Source: Glycomyces dulcitolivorans (GTDB lineage Bacteria; Actinomycetota; Actinomycetes; Mycobacteriales; Micromonosporaceae). From it: a stretch of DNA of 50,687 nt. Both the position numbers and the translations under genes were made by a program. Shown piece by piece: positions 7,365 to 14,694 of the stretch; the first letter of the stretch is position 1, and every line of letters starts with the position of its first letter. The DNA is taken from assembly GCF_003265355.1 (NCBI RefSeq), contig NZ_QFRW01000325.1, positions 1 through 50,687 on the forward strand. The letters are read 5' to 3'. Below the pieces are notes generated by a model. That model saw only the letters and a program-made list of their open reading frames with translations. It did not search any database and had not been told where the DNA came from.

Positions 7365-8918
7365 ATGCCTCAGCACCGGAACTACGACGCCGTCATCGTC
7401 GGCGGCGGCCACAACGGCCTCGTCTCCGCCGCCTACCTCGCCCGCGCCGGCAGGCGCGTCCTGGTCCTGGAACGCTTGGGCCGCACCGGAGGCGCCGCGA
7501 TCTCCGCCCCCGCGTTCCCCGGCGTCGACGCCCGGCTCTCGCGCTACTCCTACCTGGTGAGCCTGTTGCCCCGCAAGGTGGTCGAGGACCTGGGCCTGCG
7601 GTTCCAGGTGCGCAAGCGGCACGTCTCCTCCTACACCCCGGCCGAGCGCGGCGGGCGGGACACGGGCCTGCTCGTCACCCGCGACCAGGGCCGCAACCGC
7701 GAGTCGTTCGCGCGGCTCACCGGCTCCGACGACGAATACGAAGCGTGGCAGGAGTTCTACGGCGCGGCCGCCCATGTGGCGCAGCGGGTGTTCCCGACCC
7801 TCACCGAGCCGCTGCCGACCGCGGACGACCTGCGCCGCCGCGTCGGCGACGACCGTGCCTGGCACATGTTCTTCGAAGCGCCCCTTGGGGAGGCAATCGA
7901 GACGAGCTTCCGCGACGACCTCGTCCGCGGCGTCGTCCTCACCGACGGCCTCATCGGCACCTTCACCTCCGCGTGGGCCGAGGACCTGCGGCAGAACCGC
8001 ACGTTCCTGTACCACGTCATCGGCGGCGGCACCGGCGACTGGAACGTGCCCGTCGGCGGCATGGGCGCCTTCACCGACGAGCTCGCCGCCGCCGCGCGGG
8101 CCGCGGGCGCCGAGATCCTGACCGGCCACGAGGTCACGGGGATCGCCGCCGACGGCGCGCGGGCCGAGGTGGCATTCGCGAGCGGGGACGGGACCGGGAC
8201 GGTGGAGGCGCGGCACGTGCTGGTCAACGCCTCCCCCGAGGCGCTCGCGGGCCTGCTCGGCGAGACGGCGCCAGCGCCGGCCGAGGGCGCGCAGCTCAAG
8301 GTCAACATGCTGCTCAAGCGGCTGCCGCGGTTGAAGGACGCCGACGTGGACCCGCGGGACGCGTTCTCGGGGACGTTCCACGTCTCCGAGACGTACGAGC
8401 AGCTGGAGGCGGCCTACGCGGAGGCGGCCGCGGGGCGGCTGCCGTCGCGCCCGCCCTCGGAGATCTACTGCCACTCCCTGTCCGACCCGTCGATCCTCGG
8501 CGCGGACCTGGTGCGCCAGGGGTACCAGACGCTGACCCTGTTCGGCCTGCACGCCCCCGCGCGGCTCTTCCAGGGAGACAACGAGGCGGCGAAGGCCGCG
8601 CTCCTGGACGCGACGATCGCGCAGCTCGACCGGTACCTGGACGAGCCGCTCGCCGACTGCCTGGCCGAGGACGAGAACGGGGAGCCGTGCATCGAGGCGA
8701 AGACCCCGGCCGACCTGGAGCGGGACCTGCGGCTGCCGGGCGGGAACATCTTCCACCGGGACCTGTCGTGGCCGTACCGGACCGACGGGGCGCCCGGGCG
8801 CTGGGGCGTGGAGACCGCCCACGCGAACGTCCTGCTCTGCGGGGCCGGGGCGGCCCGCGGCGGCGGGGTCAGCGGCATCCCCGGGCACAACGCGGCCATG
8901 GCCGTGCTCGAAGCCTGA
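7365..8918 (+). CDS. Phytoene-desaturase-like FAD/NAD(P) oxidoreductase
   Basis: A 517-residue flavoprotein of the CrtI/amine-oxidase superfamily. The N terminus carries the binding fold DAVIVGGGHNGLVSAAYLARAG with the acidic strand-2 end (VLVLERLGRTGGAA). The C terminus has the family motif LLCGAGAARGGGVSGIPGHNAA, which in this family contacts FAD. No other carotenoid gene is nearby, so carotenoid synthesis is not implied; many actinobacterial members are uncharacterised redox enzymes. ATG 7365 follows AGGAA at 5 bp; GTG 7350 is in frame but lies upstream of that site. It is divergent from the small gene at 7251 and convergent with the GlsB-like gene. Confidence 0.85.
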   Translation: MPQHRNYDAVIVGGGHNGLVSAAYLARAGRRVLVLERLGRTGGAAISAPAFPGVDARLSRYSYLVSLLPRKVVEDLGLRFQVRKRHVSSYTPAERGGRDTGLLVTRDQGRNRESFARLTGSDDEYEAWQEFYGAAAHVAQRVFPTLTEPLPTADDLRRRVGDDRAWHMFFEAPLGEAIETSFRDDLVRGVVLTDGLIGTFTSAWAEDLRQNRTFLYHVIGGGTGDWNVPVGGMGAFTDELAAAARAAGAEILTGHEVTGIAADGARAEVAFASGDGTGTVEARHVLVNASPEALAGLLGETAPAPAEGAQLKVNMLLKRLPRLKDADVDPRDAFSGTFHVSETYEQLEAAYAEAAAGRLPSRPPSEIYCHSLSDPSILGADLVRQGYQTLTLFGLHAPARLFQGDNEAAKAALLDATIAQLDRYLDEPLADCLAEDENGEPCIEAKTPADLERDLRLPGGNIFHRDLSWPYRTDGAPGRWGVETAHANVLLCGAGAARGGGVSGIPGHNAAMAVLEA

Positions 8919-8952
8919 TATCGGGGGATGGACACGACGACCGCCGAGTGCC

Positions 8953-8984
8953 GCCGGGGCCCGCGCCGAAGCGCGGACCCCGGC
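8953..8984. terminator. Bidirectional terminator hairpin
   Basis: A 14-bp stem with one mismatch (8953-8966 with 8971-8984) and a CGAA tetraloop sits between the convergent oxidoreductase and GlsB-like genes. Confidence 0.8.
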
Positions 8985-8993
8985 GCGGCCGGT

Positions 8994-9257
8994 CTAGTGG
9001 GCGGTCCGGTGCCGGCCCGAAGCGATCGCCTCGGCGACGCCGATGAGCAGCACCGATGCGATGACCGCAACGACGAAGCCCAGCACGTTCAGCTCCCAGA
9101 CGTCACCGGTGCCGAGCAGGTTCGCGATGGTCCCGCCGATGACCGATCCGACGAGTCCGAGCAGGAGCGTGGCGAGGATGCCGAGCGACTGCTTGCCGGG
9201 CTTGATCAGGCGCGCGAGCGCACCGATGACCAGGCCTGCGATGATGAATCCGATCAT
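8994..9257 (-). CDS. GlsB/YeaQ/YmgE-family stress-response membrane protein
   Basis: An 87-residue protein made almost only of three hydrophobic helices: GFIIAGLVIGALARL, the glycine-rich ILATLLLGLVGSVIGG and LGFVVAVIASVLLIGVAEAI. The layout LIKPGKQ...GxxGSxIGG is the signature of the transglycosylase-associated protein family (PF04226), small inner-membrane proteins linked to acid and envelope stress. GGAGG lies just upstream of ATG 9257. Exact function unknown. Confidence 0.9.
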   Translation of the reverse strand: MIGFIIAGLVIGALARLIKPGKQSLGILATLLLGLVGSVIGGTIANLLGTGDVWELNVLGFVVAVIASVLLIGVAEAIASGRHRTAH

Positions 9258-9318
9258 TGGAACCTCCGAGTTCGGTTGACCGAGGTGTCCTCCGTGTACC
9301 CCGCCCGGGCCGGTTCCA

Positions 9319-9346
9319 CACCGCCGGGCCCCTCGGCCCGGCGGTG
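9319..9346 (-). terminator. Terminator hairpin of the large secreted protein gene
   Basis: A perfect 12-bp stem (9319-9330 with 9335-9346) with a 4-nt loop lies 16 bp past the stop at 9363. Confidence 0.82.
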
Positions 9347-9362
9347 CTGCGCCGGTGGCGCG

Positions 9363-12176
9363 CTAATTCAGCGTGAAGCTGATGAACCGCGGTTTGTAGA
9401 TGCTCGGATCGGTGTAGTGGGAGCCTTCGGCGGTCATGCGGCTGTCGAAGGTGTTGACGTTGTAGGACATGACGAAGCGGTTGCCGGAGCTGATCGTCGG
9501 GTGGAGGTGCGCGTTGTAGGCGAAGATCCGCTCGTCGCCGTAGCTGCCCCACAGGCCGGTCTCCGGCATCGAGTAGACCAGGCTCTGGTTGGTGAACGGC
9601 CCGGCCGGCGAGCAGGAGGTGTAGGCGTACACCTTGTTGTTGAACGCGAGGGTCGAGTCCTGGGTGACCAGGACGTACTGGCCGTTCCACTTGGTCACGG
9701 AGTACTCGTTGGCGATGCCGTTGAGGCCGACGCCGGTGTCGGACTCGTAGGCGGTCCACCCGTCGGCGGTCCAGTACTGCCATTTCGCGGTGGCGCCGAG
9801 GTCGGAGCCGTGGACGCGGGCGATGCGCTGCTTCTTGTTGGTCGGCGCGTCGGCGATCCCGTAGATGTAGGTGTAGCCGTCCCCGGACTGGCTGGCCGGG
9901 AGGAGGGCCGAGCCCCAGGCGCCGGCCTGCGAGGGCAGGGGCTCGACGCTGATGGGGTCGCTCAGGTTCGACAGGGAGAAGGTCGCGACCACGTTCTGGT
10001 CGAACCGCCAGTCCCAGTCGCCGGTGCCGAACCGCAGGTACTCCTGGAAGACCACCTGGAGGTAGTCGGTGCCGTTCTGGCGCGAGATCATCCCGTCGCC
10101 GAGCCAGTACCAGTGGTTGGCTTCGGGCGGCGGCATGATCGCCTCGGGGTTGGCGGTGGTGCCGCCCTGGATGGTCGAGAGGCTGCCGCCGTCCTGTCTG
10201 ACGAAGGTGCTGTTGATGAGCGGTGCGGTGACCGGTCTGGTGCCGTCGCTGTTGAGCGGCCCCAGGAACGTGTCGGAGAACAGCCACAGCAGGTCGCCGT
10301 CGGGCAGGCGCACCGAGTAGGTGGAGTCGCCGCCGGTCCAGCCGTTCGGGGTGGACTCGGCGTAGTCGAGGAACTGCTGCTCGGGGGCGACGCCGTCGTC
10401 CTGGAGGTTGCTCACGGTGAGGCTGGAGAGGTTGCACGACGGGTGGTCGAGCGGGACGAGGGCCCTGACGCGGAAGCGGTACTCGCGGCCGTCGCCGTCG
10501 GCCTCGACCGAGTTGGTCTGGAGGTCGGTGCGGGTGGCGATGAGGGTGACGACCATCGGGTAGGCGAAGTCGGTCACGGTGATGACGTTGCCGGCGTCGG
10601 GGTAGACCGCGCGTGCGGCGGTGGGGTACTCCGAGAGGCTGCCGGGGCTGCCCTGCGGGGACCAGACCATCGCCACGTACTGGAGGTCGTCCCTGCCCTC
10701 GGTGGAGATGGTGAGGCGCGACCGGTAGTCGCTGGTGGGGTCGCCGGAGTTCTGCATGGCGGAGAAGTCGAAGTAGGCGGACCCGCCCGGTTCGATCGTC
10801 TCCGCGTAGGTCTGCTGGGTGCCGAGGGGGACGGCGCGGGTGGTGCGGGCGGGGCGGTACTCCTCCAGGAGGTGGTCGTCGGTGCGGGTGTCGCCCATGA
10901 GGAAGTCGCGCCACAGGTCGCGTTCGGTGTCGTTGTACCCGTACCCGGCCATGGGGTTCGGCGGGGCGCCGCCCTGCTCGGCGGCGAGGCGGTAGTTCGC
11001 GACGGAGTAGCCGAGGAGGGTGGAGGGGATGTCGAGGCCGTACGAGGTGAGCACGGCCTTGATCGCGGTGATCGGCGTCGAGTCGTGGTTCTTGATGTGC
11101 TCCCAGGTCTTGCGGACGGCCGTGGCGCTCCCGGTGGCCTCGTTGAGGTAGAACGCGAGCGTGAAGGTGCTGTACTGGCGCGAACTCCCTAGGTCTTCGG
11201 CGGCGTTGAGGGCGCGTCCTGGATCGCCGAGGTGCTCGGGGATCGCGTGGGCGTACATCGTCGCGGCGGTGGGGTTGCGCGGGTCGTACGGCTGGAGCCG
11301 GTAGGACATGAGGGTCGCCCATTCGGCGGTCGACTCCATCCACCAGTTCATGGTCTTGAAGTCGCTGCCGCCGAGCCAGTCCTGGACGTAGGCCCAGCCG
11401 ATGTCGCCGACGTCGTCCCAGTACTGGTACTGGACGATGTGGAAGAACTCGTGGCGGGGCAGGTAGTCGTAGTTGTCGGCGTCGTTCAGGCCCGGGTCGG
11501 AGGGCAGGATGATCATCGGCTGGTCGTTGGCGCCGAACGGGAGGGTGAACGCGCCGCCGTTGAACCAGCCCTCCTGGGTGTCGTTGAGCCCCACGATGAC
11601 CGCCCAGGGGCCGTCGCCGGGGTCGACGGGGTAGCCCATCGAGCGGTAGGCCGACTGGGCCTCGTCGATGGCGTTGATCATGTCGACCACCGCGGTGGGG
11701 CGGCCGTTGGGTCCGGCGGCGGCGGGGACGCCGCGCGTGTCGCCCGGGTTGTTCTTGATGTCGTAGAGGAACACGAAGTCCCCGGCGAACGCCTGGCACT
11801 CGTAGTCGTGGAAGTTGTAGTTGTAGGAGGAGGCGCAGTCGTCGGCCGCCGCGGTGGCGGCGTCCTCCATGTCGAACTGCTCGACGTCGAGCGATTCGGC
11901 GGTGATCTCCTGGCGCACGGCGCTGTCCTCGGCGGCGCGCGCCGAACCCGCTTCGTACGGGCCGAAGTCGGCGTCGCCGTCGTCGGTGAACGCGTCGAAC
12001 GCGGCCTGGTCGAACGGCTGCGGTTCGGCGACGCCCTGCTGCTGGAGCTCCTCGGTCGCCGTCTCGGTCTGGGGGGTGGTGTCAGAGGCCGCCTCTGGTG
12101 GGGCGGCCTGGGTGGGCTGGATGACCAGCATGCTGACGAATACCGCTGCAGCGCAAGCGATCGGAAGTCTTCTCAA
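9363..12176 (-). CDS. Large secreted HEXXH peptidase-like protein with C-terminal propeller
   Basis: A 937-residue exported protein. The signal peptide (RRLPIACAAAVFVSMLVIQ) ends near residue 24. A Thr/Gln/Asp-rich linker follows, then a domain with the zinc motif HEFFH at 242-246 and a downstream glutamate in WWMESTAEW (E281/E285), the gluzincin arrangement. From about 585 to the end there is a DUF5005/DUF4185-like beta-propeller region (GDLLWLFSDTFLGP, GAWGSALLPA, HLHPTISSGNRFVMSYNV). I infer surface attachment to, or hydrolysis of, glycan or glycoprotein material. TTG 12176 was chosen because CGGAGGA lies 6 bp upstream and the signal peptide starts there; a longer frame to 12233 would cross the operator at 12195. 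Regulated probably by a LacI-type protein encoded elsewhere. Confidence 0.82.
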   Translation of the reverse strand: MRRLPIACAAAVFVSMLVIQPTQAAPPEAASDTTPQTETATEELQQQGVAEPQPFDQAAFDAFTDDGDADFGPYEAGSARAAEDSAVRQEITAESLDVEQFDMEDAATAAADDCASSYNYNFHDYECQAFAGDFVFLYDIKNNPGDTRGVPAAAGPNGRPTAVVDMINAIDEAQSAYRSMGYPVDPGDGPWAVIVGLNDTQEGWFNGGAFTLPFGANDQPMIILPSDPGLNDADNYDYLPRHEFFHIVQYQYWDDVGDIGWAYVQDWLGGSDFKTMNWWMESTAEWATLMSYRLQPYDPRNPTAATMYAHAIPEHLGDPGRALNAAEDLGSSRQYSTFTLAFYLNEATGSATAVRKTWEHIKNHDSTPITAIKAVLTSYGLDIPSTLLGYSVANYRLAAEQGGAPPNPMAGYGYNDTERDLWRDFLMGDTRTDDHLLEEYRPARTTRAVPLGTQQTYAETIEPGGSAYFDFSAMQNSGDPTSDYRSRLTISTEGRDDLQYVAMVWSPQGSPGSLSEYPTAARAVYPDAGNVITVTDFAYPMVVTLIATRTDLQTNSVEADGDGREYRFRVRALVPLDHPSCNLSSLTVSNLQDDGVAPEQQFLDYAESTPNGWTGGDSTYSVRLPDGDLLWLFSDTFLGPLNSDGTRPVTAPLINSTFVRQDGGSLSTIQGGTTANPEAIMPPPEANHWYWLGDGMISRQNGTDYLQVVFQEYLRFGTGDWDWRFDQNVVATFSLSNLSDPISVEPLPSQAGAWGSALLPASQSGDGYTYIYGIADAPTNKKQRIARVHGSDLGATAKWQYWTADGWTAYESDTGVGLNGIANEYSVTKWNGQYVLVTQDSTLAFNNKVYAYTSCSPAGPFTNQSLVYSMPETGLWGSYGDERIFAYNAHLHPTISSGNRFVMSYNVNTFDSRMTAEGSHYTDPSIYKPRFISFTLN

Positions 12177-12194
12177 GACTGTCCTCCGTCCCGA

Positions 12195-12208
12195 TGGTAT
12201 CGATACCA
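12195..12208. promoter_or_regulatory. LacI-type operator TGGTATCGATACCA
   Basis: A 14-bp perfect palindrome with a CG centre lies 19 bp upstream of the TTG start of the large secreted protein. Its form matches LacI-family operators, yet neither adjacent regulator is LacI-type (the neighbour is MerR-type), so the repressor must lie elsewhere. Confidence 0.65.
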
Positions 12209-12285
12209 ATGAGTATGGCAGCGATCGCCCCATGGGGATAGAGCTCAGTGGAGAGGAATTCTCCGGGCGCCGACCGGCTCCCGGG

Positions 12286-12693
12286 TCAGCCGCGCGGCGA
12301 CCACACGCCTTGCGCCGTACCGGCGTCGAGGTGGCGCCCGTAGGCCACGACCTTGGCCTGCACGACGTCGAGGCAGGCGTGGAGCTCCTCGATCTTGGCC
12401 CGCACGTCGTCCTCGTGGCGCCGGAGGAGCTTCAGGCGCTCGGCCTCGTTGCCGGGCCCGGCCGCGACCAGGGCCGCGAACTCGCGGATCGCCGCGATCG
12501 GCATCCCGGACTCGCGCAGGCGGTTGAGGAGCCCGAGCCAGTCGAGGTCGGCCCGGTCGAAGACCCGGCGGCCCGAGGCCGAGCGCGGGATGTCGCGCAG
12601 GAACAGGCCCTCGCGCTCGAAGAACCGGAGCGCGTGCACGCTCAGACCGGTCGCCACGGCGACCTCGCCGATCGAGAGACCCTGGACGTCCAT
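12286..12693 (-). CDS. MerR-family transcriptional regulator
   Basis: A 135-residue regulator with an N-terminal winged helix-turn-helix (LSIGEVAVATGLSVHALRFFEREGL) followed by a long dimerisation helix (EAERLKLLRRHEDDVRAKIEELHACLDVV). The second half of the HTH has the R-F-F-E-R-E-G-L form common in MerR proteins that sense organic ligands. No metal-binding cysteine pair is visible. ATG 12693 or ATG 12702 (adds MAP) are both possible; neither has a good ribosome site. It is divergent from the MFS transporter gene and so probably controls it. Confidence 0.88.
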   Translation of the reverse strand: MDVQGLSIGEVAVATGLSVHALRFFEREGLFLRDIPRSASGRRVFDRADLDWLGLLNRLRESGMPIAAIREFAALVAAGPGNEAERLKLLRRHEDDVRAKIEELHACLDVVQAKVVAYGRHLDAGTAQGVWSPRG

Positions 12694-12861
12694 GGGCGCC
12701 ATCGTAGCGGACGGGCCTGACCTCGCGTTCCGCTCATATTTAGCGATCAACCGGCGTTCACCTGTCGAAATGGTTTGTCGATCGGGCCGATCGGATGCAA
12801 GCTGGTCCGGTGCCCGGGTCGACTCCGGGCATCCGCGTGCCCACCGTCCGATTGGATCGCC

Positions 12862-14088
12862 GTGACCGAATCCTCCCTGCGCGAGCGCCCGCCCCGCACC
12901 GACCCGGTGCTGGCGCGCTGGCGCAACGCCGTGTTCACGATCTTCGCGCTCTCGGGCTTCGTGTTCGCCAACTGGGCGGCGCGGGTGCCGAACATCCGCG
13001 ACATCCTCGGGGCCTCGACGCAGGAGATGGGGATCCTCATCCTCGGGCTCTCCGCGGGCGCGATCCTCGGGCTCGTCGCCTCCAGCCACGTCATCACGCA
13101 CCTGGGCGTCAACCGGGCGATCCGCTGGTTCCTCGCGACCGCGGCCGTCGGGCTCATCGCGGCCGGGCTCATCGCCGGGTTCGCCCCCGGCTTCTGGCTC
13201 CTGTTCGCCGCGCTCGCGATCGCAGGCGCGGGCAACTCCGTGCTCGACGTGGCGATGAACGTCGCGGGCGCGGCCAACGAGCGGCGCATCGGCAAGACCC
13301 TGATGCCGATGTACCACGCCGGGTTCAGCGTCGGCACCATGCTCGGCGCCGGCACCGGCGCACTCACCGAGCAGCTCGGCGTCCCCGTCGAGGCGCACCT
13401 GACCGCGGTCGGCCTCCTGGTCATCGCGGTCGACCTGTGGGTGGTGCGCTTCCTCCAGCCCGCCGAGGAGCCGCACGAGGCCGAGCCGGGCGAGGCCGCG
13501 GGCTGGCGCGGCAGGCTGTCGGCGTGGTCGGACCCGCGCATCCTCCTCATCGGACTGATCATCCTCGGCATGGCCTTCACCGAGGGCACCGCCAACGACT
13601 GGCTCGGCCTGGCGATGGTCGACGGCTACGGCCTCACCAACCCCGGCGGCGCCGCGGTGTTCGCGGTGTTCGTGACCGCGATGACGGCGGGGCGGTTCTT
13701 CGGCGGGGCCGCGCTCGACCGCTTCGGACGCGTCCCGGTCCTGGCCGGGTCGGCGTTCCTGGCCTTCGGCGGGCTCCTGCTCGTCATCATCGGCCCGACC
13801 GCGCCGATCGCGATCGCCGGTTCGGTCCTGTGGGGCGTGGGCGCCTCGCTCGGGTTCCCGGTCGGCATGTCGGCCGCCGCCGACGACCCGCGCAAGGCCA
13901 CCGCGAACGTCGCCGCCGTCGCCACGATCGGCTACCTGGCGTTCCTCGTCGGCCCGCCGCTCATCGGCCTCCTCGGCGACCAGGCGGGCCTGCGCAAGGC
14001 GTTCCTGGTGGTCCTGGTGCTGGTCGCGGTCGCGCTGATCTGCTCCCCCGCGGCCCGCAAACCGAAGGGCCTCACCGCGGCCGAGTAG
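12862..14088 (+). CDS. MFS transporter (YbjJ/fucose-permease-like)
   Basis: A 408-residue membrane protein with 12 predicted helices and a central charged loop (EEPHEAEPGEAAGWRGRLSA) near residues 205-222. The first helices (FTIFALSGFVFANWAARVP, ILGASTQEMGILIL) resemble the YbjJ/fucose-permease branch of the major facilitator superfamily. The substrate is unknown; export of a small molecule sensed by the divergent MerR regulator is the simplest reading. GTG 12862 was chosen because the first helix follows within 25 residues; the frame is open to 12775 but that part encodes no hydrophobic segment. Confidence 0.88.
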   Translation: MTESSLRERPPRTDPVLARWRNAVFTIFALSGFVFANWAARVPNIRDILGASTQEMGILILGLSAGAILGLVASSHVITHLGVNRAIRWFLATAAVGLIAAGLIAGFAPGFWLLFAALAIAGAGNSVLDVAMNVAGAANERRIGKTLMPMYHAGFSVGTMLGAGTGALTEQLGVPVEAHLTAVGLLVIAVDLWVVRFLQPAEEPHEAEPGEAAGWRGRLSAWSDPRILLIGLIILGMAFTEGTANDWLGLAMVDGYGLTNPGGAAVFAVFVTAMTAGRFFGGAALDRFGRVPVLAGSAFLAFGGLLLVIIGPTAPIAIAGSVLWGVGASLGFPVGMSAAADDPRKATANVAAVATIGYLAFLVGPPLIGLLGDQAGLRKAFLVVLVLVAVALICSPAARKPKGLTAAE

Positions 14089-14115
14089 CCGGAGCACCGC
14101 GCCACCCGGCCGTCA

Positions 14116-14134
14116 GATACCCTACCGGGGTATC
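14116..14134 (+). promoter_or_regulatory. CsoR-type copper operator
   Basis: The site gataccctaccggggtatc has 7-bp arms that are exact reverse complements (GATACCC / GGGTATC). It matches the pattern of the two boxes before the copper operon at 40549 and 40583 and the known CsoR operator form. It lies 42 bp before the DUF4396 gene. Confidence 0.78.
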
Positions 14135-14175
14135 ATCGGCGGCCGGGGGCTCCGGCCTGGAAAGGAACGCCCGCA

Positions 14176-14694
14176 ATGGACCATTCCCACCACGAGCACC
14201 ATGAGCACCACGACCACGAGGGCCACGACGCGCACGCCGAGCCGGCCCCGCCCGCCGCGTCCTGGAGCATGGCCGTCTCGGCCACCCTCCACTGCCTGAC
14301 CGGCTGCGCCATCGGCGAAGTGCTCGGCATGATCATCGGCACCTCGCTGGGCTGGCACGGCGCCGCCACGATCGTCCTCGCCATCGCGCTCGCGTTCGTC
14401 TTCGGCTACGCGCTCACCATGCGCGGCGTCATGCGCTCGGGCGTGCCCTTCCGCCAGGCCGTCAAGATCGCCCTGGCCGCCGACACCATCTCCATCGCCG
14501 TCATGGAGATCGTCGACAACGCCCTCATGCTCGCCATCCCCGGCGCCATGGAGGCCGGGGTCGGCGACCTCCGCTTCTGGGTCTCGCTCGCCATCGCGCT
14601 CGCGGTCGCGTTCGTGCTCACCGTCCCGGTCAACCGCTGGCTCATCTCCCGCGGCAAGGGCCACGCCGTGGTGCACGCCCACCACGGCCACTGA
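14176..14694 (+). CDS. DUF4396 membrane protein with His-rich N terminus
   Basis: A 172-residue protein. Residues 2-20 hold nine histidines among Asp/Glu (DHSHHEHHEHHDHEGH), and the end has HAVVHAHHGH; both could bind copper or another metal. Between them are about four membrane helices with the DUF4396 pattern (HCLTGCAIGEVLGMIIG, then the charged DTISIAVMEIVDN inside a helix). The upstream CsoR-type box suggests copper induction. Role unknown; metal efflux, storage or assembly are candidates. AAAGGAACG precedes ATG 14176. Its stop codon abuts the stop of the convergent YhgE gene with no gap and no terminator. Confidence 0.85.
   Translation: MDHSHHEHHEHHDHEGHDAHAEPAPPAASWSMAVSATLHCLTGCAIGEVLGMIIGTSLGWHGAATIVLAIALAFVFGYALTMRGVMRSGVPFRQAVKIALAADTISIAVMEIVDNALMLAIPGAMEAGVGDLRFWVSLAIALAVAFVLTVPVNRWLISRGKGHAVVHAHHGH

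Noticed and set aside
7365-8918. Carotenoid biosynthesis cluster
   Set aside because: The CrtI-like gene stands alone; no crtB, crtE or cyclase gene is nearby.
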